From the NCBI GenBank assembly GCA_964627535.1, contig CAZVJW010000004.1, positions 1 through 64,000 on the forward strand: a stretch of 64,000 bases of DNA. Direction: 5' to 3'. Below the pieces are notes generated by a model. That model worked only from the letters and a program-made list of their open reading frames with translations. It did not search any database and was not told where the DNA came from. The stretch is from UBA1447 sp964627535. Lineage in GTDB: Bacteria > Bacillota > Clostridia > Oscillospirales > Acutalibacteraceae. This document shows positions 15,274 to 22,479 of this stretch, piece after piece; the stretch's first letter is position 1, and each line of letters starts with the position of its first letter. A program made the position numbers and the translations under genes.

Positions 15274-16089
15274 ATGAAACACACCAAAAAACGCGCGCTT
15301 CTCTCTGCAGTTGCCATGCTCATCGTTTCTGCGGTTGTACTTTCCAGCGCAACCTTTGCATGGTTTACCGCAGGTAATCAAGCGACAATTACCGGCATCG
15401 GCGCATCGGTCGGTACTTCCAGTTCCCTGCAGGTATCATCAGATGAAGGCACTTCGTGGAAATCTGCCCTCATCCCGGCTGATTTCGGGAAAGCAGACGA
15501 TTATTTCCCGGGACAATTGGTCGCCGTGTCCACAGCAGCTGCTGCATCCACCTCTTTCTTTAACGGCTCTTTCACGGAAAACTCGGATCTCTTTACTTCG
15601 TCAAGCGCTACAGACAGTGTTGCTGATCTTGGCGGCAAACTTGTTAAGTTTACATTCCTCATTAGGGCCACAAGCAATGTAACCGTGAGCTACACAACCA
15701 GCTCATTAACCGGCAATGCTGTTCCCGCGGTTTACACAATGATGAAGATCGGCGCAGCGGCTGACAATGCTGCTGCAGCAACACCGGTTGTTCTTAAGGC
15801 TGCCGGAGATTCCTATTATCCCGTAAACACTGCCGGAACAGCTCATGACACAAACGGAAACTTCATTATCGACTCAGCAGACTCGCCGCTTCCCACAATC
15901 ATCGGCTCAAGCACAGTTTCTGCGACTCCTTTCAGCTCTGCAGCTACTTTCGGCCTGACTGCGAATGCTGCGAAACAAGTGATCGTATTCATGTGGCTTG
16001 AAGGCAATGATGCTCAATGCTTCGTCGGTACCGGCGGTGTTGTTGACAGCGCATCTCTTGGTCTTACATTCACCGCTACCCCAGCCTAA
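15274..16089 (+). CDS. SipW-dependent signal peptide protein (TasA/camelysin-like)
   Basis: 271 residues starting MKHTKKRALL behind a perfect AGGAGG. The N-terminus is a textbook SipW-type signal: LLSAVAMLIVSAVVLSSATF then AWFTAGNQATITGI. The mature part is Ala/Ser/Thr-rich and almost Cys-free, with beta-strand-like alternation: LVKFTFLIRATSNVTVSYTT near 135, VFMWLEGNDAQC near 245, then SLGLTFTATPA at the end. Mature proteins of this class form extracellular fibres (TasA) or cell-bound camelysins in Bacillus. The adjacent downstream signal peptidase at 16368 is its likely processing enzyme. The MWLEG..AQC signature links it to the preceding protein. A start 19 codons upstream is open but lacks a ribosome binding site. 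Confidence 0.82.
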   Translation: MKHTKKRALLSAVAMLIVSAVVLSSATFAWFTAGNQATITGIGASVGTSSSLQVSSDEGTSWKSALIPADFGKADDYFPGQLVAVSTAAAASTSFFNGSFTENSDLFTSSSATDSVADLGGKLVKFTFLIRATSNVTVSYTTSSLTGNAVPAVYTMMKIGAAADNAAAATPVVLKAAGDSYYPVNTAGTAHDTNGNFIIDSADSPLPTIIGSSTVSATPFSSAATFGLTANAAKQVIVFMWLEGNDAQCFVGTGGVVDSASLGLTFTATPA

Positions 16090-16104
16090 CTGATTTGATT
16101 TGAT

Positions 16105-16133
16105 TTGGAGGGGTGGCAAACCCATCCCTCCAA
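16105..16133. other. Stem-loop after the SipW-type substrate gene
   Basis: A 12-bp stem (TTGGAGGGG-TGG against CCC-ATCCCTCCAA, one G-T pair) with a 5-base loop, 15 bp after the stop. No T-run follows, so attenuation or mRNA 3'-end protection is as likely as termination. Such a structure would let the abundant secreted subunit be made in excess of downstream genes. Confidence 0.5.
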
Positions 16134-16156
16134 ATACCATGAAAATCTCCCCCCAG

Positions 16157-16224
16157 TAGGGGCGATTCATAAATCGCCCGAAATAAAGTTAGCTAACTCA
16201 AGGGGTTTATGAATGACCCCTACG
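16157..16224. repeat. Two inverted copies of the GTAGGGG dispersed palindrome
   Basis: GTAGGGGCGATTCATAAATC with closing GCCCG at 16156-16180 forms an 8-bp stem. The segment at 16200-16224 read on the other strand is GTAGGGGTCATTCATAAACC, the same element in opposite orientation. Related copies are at 45624-45649 and, in frame, inside the gene at 42122. Confidence 0.65.
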
Positions 16225-16237
16225 CTTTAACGCAAAG

Positions 16238-16271
16238 CTTCTGCGGCCGGCGGCGCCGTCGGCCGCGGAAG
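16238..16271. repeat. Near-perfect 17-bp GC-rich palindrome
   Basis: CTTCTGCGGCCGGCGGC is followed immediately by GCCGTCGGCCGCGGAAG. All 17 positions pair, two of them as G-T. It is far more GC-rich than its surroundings and has no T-run. Confidence 0.55.
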
Positions 16272-16290
16272 GTAAATCGAGTTAACTGTG

Positions 16291-16321
16291 ATTCATGTGC
16301 TGCCGCAGGCAGCTCATGAAT
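16291..16321. repeat. 14-bp hairpin with C-GCA-G loop
   Basis: ATTCATGTGCTGCC-GCA-GGCAGCTCATGAAT pairs at 13 of 14 positions. The loop and closing pair (C GCA G) are the same as in the hairpins at 12150-12162 and 47018-47030. Confidence 0.6.
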
Positions 16322-16367
16322 GGCCGTTACAGAAAACCATTCTGGTAAAAGAGAGGAAATATAAAGC

Positions 16368-17732
16368 ATGAAGAAAGTCGGAAATGTTCTCTTAGATATT
16401 CTGATAGTAACTGTTGTGATTTTTGCATTGGCGATGTCGGTTATGGTAATCTCGTCAAAGGCATCCGGGGTACCCAATGTTTTTGGTTATTCGCCTGTCA
16501 CTGTCCAATCCGACTCAATGGTGCCGACATTTAATGTCGGTGATCTTCTCATTATCAAGCAGACAAATCCTGATGAACTTAAAGTTGGGGATGTAATCAC
16601 CTTTAAGGAATTGAAGGATGGTTATGAGATTCTCAATACACATAGAATCAGTGAAATAGTTTTAGATGGTTCTCTAACAGCGTATGTTACCAAAGGTGAC
16701 CATGAAGATGAGCATGATATTGCCCCTGTAAGGCAGAATGAGATTGTTGGCAGATGGACGGAGAAAAGAGTTCCGGCTTTAGGGAAGGCAATGGATTTTG
16801 TAAAAACACAAACCGGAATTATGATTTGTTTTGTTATACCGCTGGCGCTGCTGTTCATTTGGCAACTGTACAAGTTTATTATGCTTCTTGCTGAAAATAA
16901 AAAACAAAAGGCAGTGGAACAAGTCACCGTAAACATCGAAGCTGAAAAACAGAAAGCTATTGATGAATATATTGCACAGCAAAAAAAACAAGCGGATGCT
17001 GAAACAAGTAAAGATTCAATTAGAGCGGTTATGCCCCCTGCGGAGGAACCGCCGGAGGAAACCGTAAACCCTAAGATAGGGCAGACATACCAAACCTCGG
17101 GTTTGGCAGAGTCTGCTCCTGACGACGAAATTGAAGAAACATTCATTACAGATGAAAGCAAAGAGCAGGGAATTGCCTTAAATACAAATAAAAAAGAAGC
17201 TAACGCGGTTGAAATCACAGAACAAACCGCTGATGAGACAGATGCTGTCGCTGATGAAGCTGAAACGGCTAAAGATCATTCTACGGATGAAACAGCAGAT
17301 ATAGCAGTTGAAATCGAAGCGCTTGAGGAACAAATTGCGGTTGAAACAGAAACTCTTGCCGATGAAACTGAATCTATTGATGAACAAACTGCGGCTGAGA
17401 CGGAAACCATTGCAGATAATGCGGTTGAGAAACAAATTGAAGTTGAAATAGAAACTCTTGCCGATGAAACTGAATCTATTGATGAACAAACTGCGGCTGA
17501 GACGGAAACCATTACAGATAAAGCGGTTGAGAAACAAATTGAAGTTGAAATAGAAACTCTTGCCGATGAAGCCGAATCTATTGAAAAACAAACTGCGGAT
17601 GAGACAGAAGCCATTGACGATGAAGCGGCTGAGGAACAAATTGCGGCTGAAACAGAAACTCTTGCAGATGAAACCGATGCAAATATTAAAAAATCAACAG
17701 ATGAGACTGATACCCCCCCGGCCTGCGGGTAG
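16368..17732 (+). CDS. SipW/ER-type signal peptidase I with long acidic cytoplasmic tail
   Basis: The first 175 residues are a signal peptidase I of the SipW/ER type. TM1 is LDILIVTVVIFALAMSVMVI. The catalytic serine lies in QSDSMVPTF near 47, and the catalytic histidine in NTHRIS near 90 replaces the lysine of the bacterial P-type. The acidic residues are in YVTKGDHEDEHD near 108. TM2 is GIMICFVIPLALLFIWQLYKF (about 146-166). The unusual part is the remaining 280 residues. After a Lys/Glu helix they become a Glu/Thr/Ala tail with a 34-residue tandem repeat (units begin LADETESIDEQ). By topology this tail is cytoplasmic. A C7 run near the end decides whether the protein stops at PPACG or gains 26 residues after a slip. 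It presumably cleaves the preceding SipW-type substrates. Confidence 0.85.
   Translation: MKKVGNVLLDILIVTVVIFALAMSVMVISSKASGVPNVFGYSPVTVQSDSMVPTFNVGDLLIIKQTNPDELKVGDVITFKELKDGYEILNTHRISEIVLDGSLTAYVTKGDHEDEHDIAPVRQNEIVGRWTEKRVPALGKAMDFVKTQTGIMICFVIPLALLFIWQLYKFIMLLAENKKQKAVEQVTVNIEAEKQKAIDEYIAQQKKQADAETSKDSIRAVMPPAEEPPEETVNPKIGQTYQTSGLAESAPDDEIEETFITDESKEQGIALNTNKKEANAVEITEQTADETDAVADEAETAKDHSTDETADIAVEIEALEEQIAVETETLADETESIDEQTAAETETIADNAVEKQIEVEIETLADETESIDEQTAAETETITDKAVEKQIEVEIETLADEAESIEKQTADETEAIDDEAAEEQIAAETETLADETDANIKKSTDETDTPPACG
17355..17694 (+). repeat. 102-bp tandem repeat in the signal peptidase tail
   Basis: Unit starts (CTTGCCGATGAA or CTTGCAGATGAA) fall at 17355, 17457, 17559 and 17661, exactly 102 bp apart. 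That is 34 codons, and the last unit is partial. The first two units are nearly identical; the third and fourth diverge. All units stay in frame. Confidence 0.9.
17713..17719 (+). other. C7 tract that sets the length of the signal peptidase tail
   Basis: In the given sequence ACCCCCCCG leads to a stop 5 codons later (TPPACG). With one extra C the frame stays open to 17800. It would then add 26 residues (start GLRVAESAEKAAK, end VVREKSR) of a composition like the rest of the tail. This could be phase variation, a true mutation, or a base-call error. Confidence 0.55.
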
Positions 17733-17858
17733 CGGAATCTGCCGAAAAAGCTGCAAAAACCGGCAAGAACTCAGCGGTTGTCCGCGAAAAAAGTAGGTAG
17801 AGGTTCTTTGCTTTAATATCAACAAACAGGTACGCTGATTAATCGCAACATCCGTTCC

Positions 17859-17887
17859 TTATACTATATTATTATATAGTATATAAT
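17859..17887 (+). promoter_or_regulatory. Candidate promoter with overlapping inverted repeat before the AAA+ gene
   Basis: ATACTATAT-TATT-ATATAGTAT (17861-17882) is a perfect 9-bp inverted repeat. TATAAT at 17882-17887 could be a -10 box with a poor -35, TTATAC, at 17859. The inverted repeat would then act as operator. The 214-bp gap between genes supports an internal regulatory site. Confidence 0.35.
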
Positions 17888-17946
17888 ATAATAATTTGGA
17901 ATGGTTAAAATAATACTGCAAAATATGACGAAAAGGTGGCAAAAGG

Positions 17947-19500
17947 ATGGGAGCTCTTATAAAATTTTTATCGGATTTCCTGGCTCAATTTTTTGTTAAA
18001 GGCGTTTGGGGAATTATTAAAGGAATCGGATTAGGCATCGCAAATATTTTTAATATCCCAAAATACATTGACATCTTTAAAGCATGGTCAGGTGAATTCG
18101 GTGCCGGGGGCTGGATACTTGCTATTTTATCCGTTATTGTTATTTTAGCGGTACTTGCTGCCTTGGTGTTTCTGTTTATATTGCTGATTAGAAAGTACGC
18201 CCGTTTCAGAAAAACAATTGTGGACCAGGAAGAACTCCTTAACGAAGTAGCCACACTGAACCGGGATGTTATAAAGCTGACAGTGGAAAAAGAGAAAATT
18301 CTCGCCATGAAAGTTTCTCAGCTCGGGTTGAAACCGGGTGAAAGCCCGTTTGTTGAGGGCGAAGAGGGCAAAGATGATGATAATAAGAAGGATGACGATG
18401 CGGATGTACTCGACGAGGATTACAGCCGATTCTATAAATTAACACAGGTTGATATTGAAGTGCAGGAGTATGTGCCGCCCGAATATAATGATGAAATTTC
18501 TCTCCCGGAAATCTGCGACATGTTCCGAAACTTCGCATGTTCGCGTATGGGTCTTTATTACGAACCTAAAATTATACGCCTGTTCCTCTCGGCGTTTGCC
18601 ACAACAAGGCTTATTCTCCTTCAAGGTATTTCCGGTACAGGTAAAACATCTCTTCCATACGCATTCGGCAAATTCCTGAAAAACGATGCGACCATCTGTT
18701 CTGTTCAGCCGTCGTGGCGCGACCGTACAGAGTTATTCGGCTACTTTAACGAGTTCACGAAGCGCTTTAACGAAACAGAGCTTCTCAAAAAAATGTATGA
18801 GGCCACCTATAAAGACGATATATTCTTAACCATTATGGATGAAATGAACATAGCCCGTGTGGAGTATTATTTTGCCGAGCTTCTGTCCATCCTCGAAATG
18901 CCCAGCCGCGACGAATGGGTTGTCAGTTTGGTTCCGTCTGTTTGGTCAACGGACCCGAAACATGTTTTTGACGGCAAATTAAGATTGCCGGAGAATATGT
19001 GGTATATCGGCACAATTAATATCGATGATTCGACGTTTGCCGTTACCGATAAAGTTTATGACCGCGCTATTCCGATTGATATTAACACGAAAGGCAAGTT
19101 TTTTGATGCCCCTTGGACCGACCACCTTGCCCTCAACTATAAGCATCTTGAAGCGATGTTTGAGGAATGCAAGGTAAAATACAAAGTGTCCGAAGAGAAT
19201 TTGAAAAAACTCGCCGAGCTTGACGACTATGTTATTGAGCATTTCCGTCTCGCGTTCGGCAACCGTATTGTAAAGCAACTGATAGATTTTATCCCTGCTT
19301 ATGTAGGTTGCGGAGGCACGGAAATTGACGGTCTGGACTTTATCCTTTGCCACAAAATACTGCGTAAGTTTGAATCCCTTAACCTTTCCTTTATCCGCGA
19401 TGAAGTCGGAGGCCTTATTACTTACCTCAACAAACACTTTGGAAAATCCAATATGAAGGAGTCCAAGGAATATCTTGAGAGACTTCAAAAACTTATCTAA
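17947..19500 (+). CDS. Membrane-tethered McrB-like AAA+ ATPase
   Basis: 517 residues. An amphipathic N-terminal stretch (12-36) and a clear transmembrane helix (ILAILSVIVILAVLAALVFL, about 58-77) tether a cytoplasmic part. A coiled coil (about 88-125) and an acidic linker (137-160) come next, then an AAA+ module of the McrB/MoxR kind. Walker A is GISGTGKTS at 227-235, Walker B with the McrB-style DEMN is at 292-301 (IFLTIMDEMN), sensor 1 is IGTINIDDS and the DRA arginine finger is near 372. The domain before Walker A (MFRNFACSRMGLYYEP) resembles McrB-family entry sequences. There is no N-terminal DNA-recognition domain and no nuclease neighbour, so a restriction role is unlikely. It lies 23 bp before the helix-rich partner gene, inside the surface cluster. 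I infer a motor or chaperone acting at the membrane. Confidence 0.8.
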   Translation: MGALIKFLSDFLAQFFVKGVWGIIKGIGLGIANIFNIPKYIDIFKAWSGEFGAGGWILAILSVIVILAVLAALVFLFILLIRKYARFRKTIVDQEELLNEVATLNRDVIKLTVEKEKILAMKVSQLGLKPGESPFVEGEEGKDDDNKKDDDADVLDEDYSRFYKLTQVDIEVQEYVPPEYNDEISLPEICDMFRNFACSRMGLYYEPKIIRLFLSAFATTRLILLQGISGTGKTSLPYAFGKFLKNDATICSVQPSWRDRTELFGYFNEFTKRFNETELLKKMYEATYKDDIFLTIMDEMNIARVEYYFAELLSILEMPSRDEWVVSLVPSVWSTDPKHVFDGKLRLPENMWYIGTINIDDSTFAVTDKVYDRAIPIDINTKGKFFDAPWTDHLALNYKHLEAMFEECKVKYKVSEENLKKLAELDDYVIEHFRLAFGNRIVKQLIDFIPAYVGCGGTEIDGLDFILCHKILRKFESLNLSFIRDEVGGLITYLNKHFGKSNMKESKEYLERLQKLI

Positions 19501-19523
19501 TTTACTTAAAGGGGACAATATAG

Positions 19524-22370
19524 ATGGGTAAACAATACTCAGAACTGTACTCGCAATATAAGCAAAATATATTGTCGCTTATGCAAAGCAACGATTTTTT
19601 CGAAAATTTAACAGATGTTGTGGATCAGGGTAAAAATAACTTAGCGCTGTTTAACCGGTATTTTGACAAAAAAATCGATCTTGCGTGGGTTGACGAAATT
19701 GAAAAATGCCTTATTCCGCTTGATAACATTGTCAGGAATCCCCGTAAGTTTATCATTCAGGAAGAAGAAATTGTGCCGATTGAACGCGCAAAGAAGATTA
19801 CGGCGGAATCCGTCCGTCACCTTGCGCAGCACACCAACATGATAGCGCGTGTGGACGATGACCGTGTTACACCCAGCCAAATCCTCAATGTTTTCCGGGA
19901 GGAAAGCTTTGAAATTTACGAAAACCGTTTTATTTTTACACTCCTGAAAAATTTGCAGCGTTTTATAGACACCCGTTATGACGTTCTTTTTAAAATAAAA
20001 GACGATGAAAATATGGCTTCGCTTACAATGGACAGCGAAATTGAAAAAGGCAAAGAAAAGATTCGCTATAAGCTCGAAATTTCCACCCAGTCGAGCAGCG
20101 CCGCTGTCAGTGAGGAAGATAAACAATTTGAAGCCTTTGAAAGAATCGGCCGCATAAAGAAAATTGTCGGTGATTTTGCCCATTCAACCTTTATGAATGA
20201 ACTGCAGAATTGTACGCCGGTTCGGCCGCCAATTATGCATACCAATGTTATTATGAAGGATCCGAATTTTCAGGCGTGCCTGAGTTTATGGAATTTTATT
20301 TCATCTTATGATGAAGTGGGTTATGAGATCACTGCGATGGAATCAAACGAAATGGTTAGCGAAGAATACCGGAATGACCTTTACCGGGTATTCGGTATAA
20401 ACTATCTTCTTCTCAAGAAAAATTCTGTTCCTCTTGAAGAGGCGACAGGCAAACTTAAAAAGCGTAAATTTAAACCAAAAATGATAAGACGTATTGCGGA
20501 TGAACTCATCAACGATTACGACATGGAAGAAGTTGAAATACGCCGAATATTTGTTGAGGAGCTTAAACGGGCAAGCAGGAAAAAGATCGAAGGCGAAGAG
20601 AAAATTAAACAGGCTATCGATACTGCTCTTGCCGCTGAATACAACCGTAAGGCAGAGATACAGGCAAGAATTAAGGCTGAAATTCAACGCCAAAAGGACA
20701 TTGAGAAACGCCGTAAAGAGCGTGAGCTTACACGTATTGCAAAAGAAAAAGCGCTTGAAAAAGAGCGAAAAGAAAAAGAAAAGGCGAGAATTAAAGCGCA
20801 GCGTGAAAAAGAGGCTGCTCTTGCCAAAGCAAAGCTTGCAAAGCAAAAAGAACTCGCAAGAATTGCAAGAGAAAAGGCTTTGGAAGCGGAGCGGTTAGCC
20901 AAAGAAAAAGCAAAACTGCTGGCTCAGAAAGAAAAAGAACGCCTGGCAAAACTGAAAGCGATTGAAGAAGAAAAAGCCCGTAAAGCCGCTCTGCTCGCAC
21001 AGCAGCGCAAAGCCAGGGAGTTGGAAATAGAAAAGGCTAAAAAAGAAAAGGAAAAGCTTGCCAAACAGAAAGAGAAGGAACGCCTCGCTGCGATAGCTGA
21101 AGCAAAACTTGCCAAGGAGAAAGCAGCGGCAGCAAAACTGCGTGAAAAAGAACGTTTGGCTAAGGAAAAAGCATTGCAGCTTGCAAAAGAAAAAGCAGCT
21201 GCAGAAAAACAGAAGGAAAAAGAGCTTATTACCCTTGAAAAGACAAAGCAGTTTGAAATAGAAAAAGCCAAAAAGCAAAAGGAAAAAGAACGTCTTGCCG
21301 CCGAAAAAGCAAAGCAGGTTGAAAAAGATAAAGCTGAGGCCGCAGTAAAAAAGGAAAAAGAACGCGCGGTCAAGGCGATGGAACTTCAGAGAGAAAAAGA
21401 GAAGCTTGCTGCCCGGAGGCAAAAGGAAAAAGAAAAGGCGCGCCTCGAGAAGGAAAGTGAGTTCCTTCTAGCTAAAGAAAAAGCAGCCGCTGCAAAGCAG
21501 CTTGAGAGGGAGCGGAAGGCGGGCGAAAAAGCAAAGCAACTTGAAAAACAAAAAGCGGCAGCACAGGCCAAAAAGGAAAAAGAACGCCTTGCCGCCGAAA
21601 AAACTGCGTTTGCCGTAAAAGCAAAAGCCGAGGCAGAGGAACTGAAAGAAAAAGAACGCCAGGCGCTTGAAAACGCCCGGCAGGAAGCAAAGGAAGCGGC
21701 GGCAGCCGATTTGTTGAGAGTTGAGATGCAACTTGCCCGTGAAAAAGCGGAACTTGAAGCCAAAGAAAAAGCCGAAGCTGAGAATTCTAAGATTATGGAG
21801 AGGCTTGCAAGGCGTAAAGTACATGAACTTGACAGGGAAAAATCGGCGAAGCTGAAAGAAAAAGAACGTCATGCAATTGAAAAAGCCGAACTGTTGGCAC
21901 AGGAGAAAGCGGCAGCTGCGAAACAAAAGGAGATCACACGTCTCGAACGTGAAAAGGCGGCAATCAAAGCAAAAGAAAAAGCTGCCGCTGACAAACAAAA
22001 ATTAAAAGAAAAGGAACGCCTCGCCCGTGAAAAAGAGGCACAGGCAGTAAAAAAAGCTGCCGTTGCAGCAAAATTGAAAGAAAAACAAAAATCAACCCTT
22101 GAAAAGGTGGCACAAGCCGCAAAAGCGAAGGAATTTGCCGCGAAACAAAAAGAAAAAGAACGTTTCGCACTCGAAAAAGCCAAGCTTCTTGAAAGGCAAA
22201 AAGTTGCTGAGTTGAAATTGAAAGAGCGTCTTGCCTTGGAAAAAGCAGAGTTGCAGGCAAAACAAAAGGCAGCTGCCGCAAAACAAAAAGAAAAAGAACA
22301 TCTAGCACGTAAGAATTCAGGTAAAAAGTCAAAAGAAAAGAGTGCACCTAACCAAGATATTGAAAATTGA
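19524..22370 (+). CDS. DUF2357-like protein with a giant Lys/Glu/Ala single-helix rod
   Basis: 948 residues with two parts. Residues 1-350 form a globular domain resembling DUF2357, the domain that often accompanies McrB-like ATPases: ESVRHLAQHTNMIARV near 95 and ESFEIYENRFIFTLLKNL near 127. Residues from about 355 to 930 are almost only Lys, Glu, Ala, Arg, Leu and Gln (typical runs KEKERLAAEKAKQ and AKEKAAAAKQ), with no Pro or Gly breaks for long stretches. This could be a coiled coil or a single alpha-helix of about 85 nm if straight. There is no signal or membrane segment. No PD-(D/E)XK nuclease motif is visible, unlike McrC-type partners. AAAGGGG precedes the ATG. The 23-bp gap to the AAA+ gene suggests one functional pair. 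Confidence 0.75.
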   Translation: MGKQYSELYSQYKQNILSLMQSNDFFENLTDVVDQGKNNLALFNRYFDKKIDLAWVDEIEKCLIPLDNIVRNPRKFIIQEEEIVPIERAKKITAESVRHLAQHTNMIARVDDDRVTPSQILNVFREESFEIYENRFIFTLLKNLQRFIDTRYDVLFKIKDDENMASLTMDSEIEKGKEKIRYKLEISTQSSSAAVSEEDKQFEAFERIGRIKKIVGDFAHSTFMNELQNCTPVRPPIMHTNVIMKDPNFQACLSLWNFISSYDEVGYEITAMESNEMVSEEYRNDLYRVFGINYLLLKKNSVPLEEATGKLKKRKFKPKMIRRIADELINDYDMEEVEIRRIFVEELKRASRKKIEGEEKIKQAIDTALAAEYNRKAEIQARIKAEIQRQKDIEKRRKERELTRIAKEKALEKERKEKEKARIKAQREKEAALAKAKLAKQKELARIAREKALEAERLAKEKAKLLAQKEKERLAKLKAIEEEKARKAALLAQQRKARELEIEKAKKEKEKLAKQKEKERLAAIAEAKLAKEKAAAAKLREKERLAKEKALQLAKEKAAAEKQKEKELITLEKTKQFEIEKAKKQKEKERLAAEKAKQVEKDKAEAAVKKEKERAVKAMELQREKEKLAARRQKEKEKARLEKESEFLLAKEKAAAAKQLERERKAGEKAKQLEKQKAAAQAKKEKERLAAEKTAFAVKAKAEAEELKEKERQALENARQEAKEAAAADLLRVEMQLAREKAELEAKEKAEAENSKIMERLARRKVHELDREKSAKLKEKERHAIEKAELLAQEKAAAAKQKEITRLEREKAAIKAKEKAAADKQKLKEKERLAREKEAQAVKKAAVAAKLKEKQKSTLEKVAQAAKAKEFAAKQKEKERFALEKAKLLERQKVAELKLKERLALEKAELQAKQKAAAAKQKEKEHLARKNSGKKSKEKSAPNQDIEN

Positions 22371-22479
22371 TTTATATTATTCTATGAACTATTATGCAGT
22401 GTAAAATGTAACTCTACCAGGCAAACTATTTTTTAAATTTTTATTGTTTTACCCCGTAATCCTCGGAGGGAGCAGGCGA

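Noticed and set aside
16238..16271. Rho-independent terminator
   Set aside because: The palindrome is very strong but no T-run follows on either strand, and it lies amid other repeats.
20343..22347. Several long minus-strand reading frames rich in Phe, Leu, Ser and Cys
   Set aside because: They are shadows of the Lys/Glu/Ala-rich rod gene on the plus strand. They have no ribosome binding sites and their composition follows from the complement of AAA/GAA codons.
17947..22370. McrBC-type restriction system
   Set aside because: The ATPase is tethered by a transmembrane helix, and neither protein shows a DNA-recognition or nuclease motif. The genes sit inside a secretion/surface cluster.
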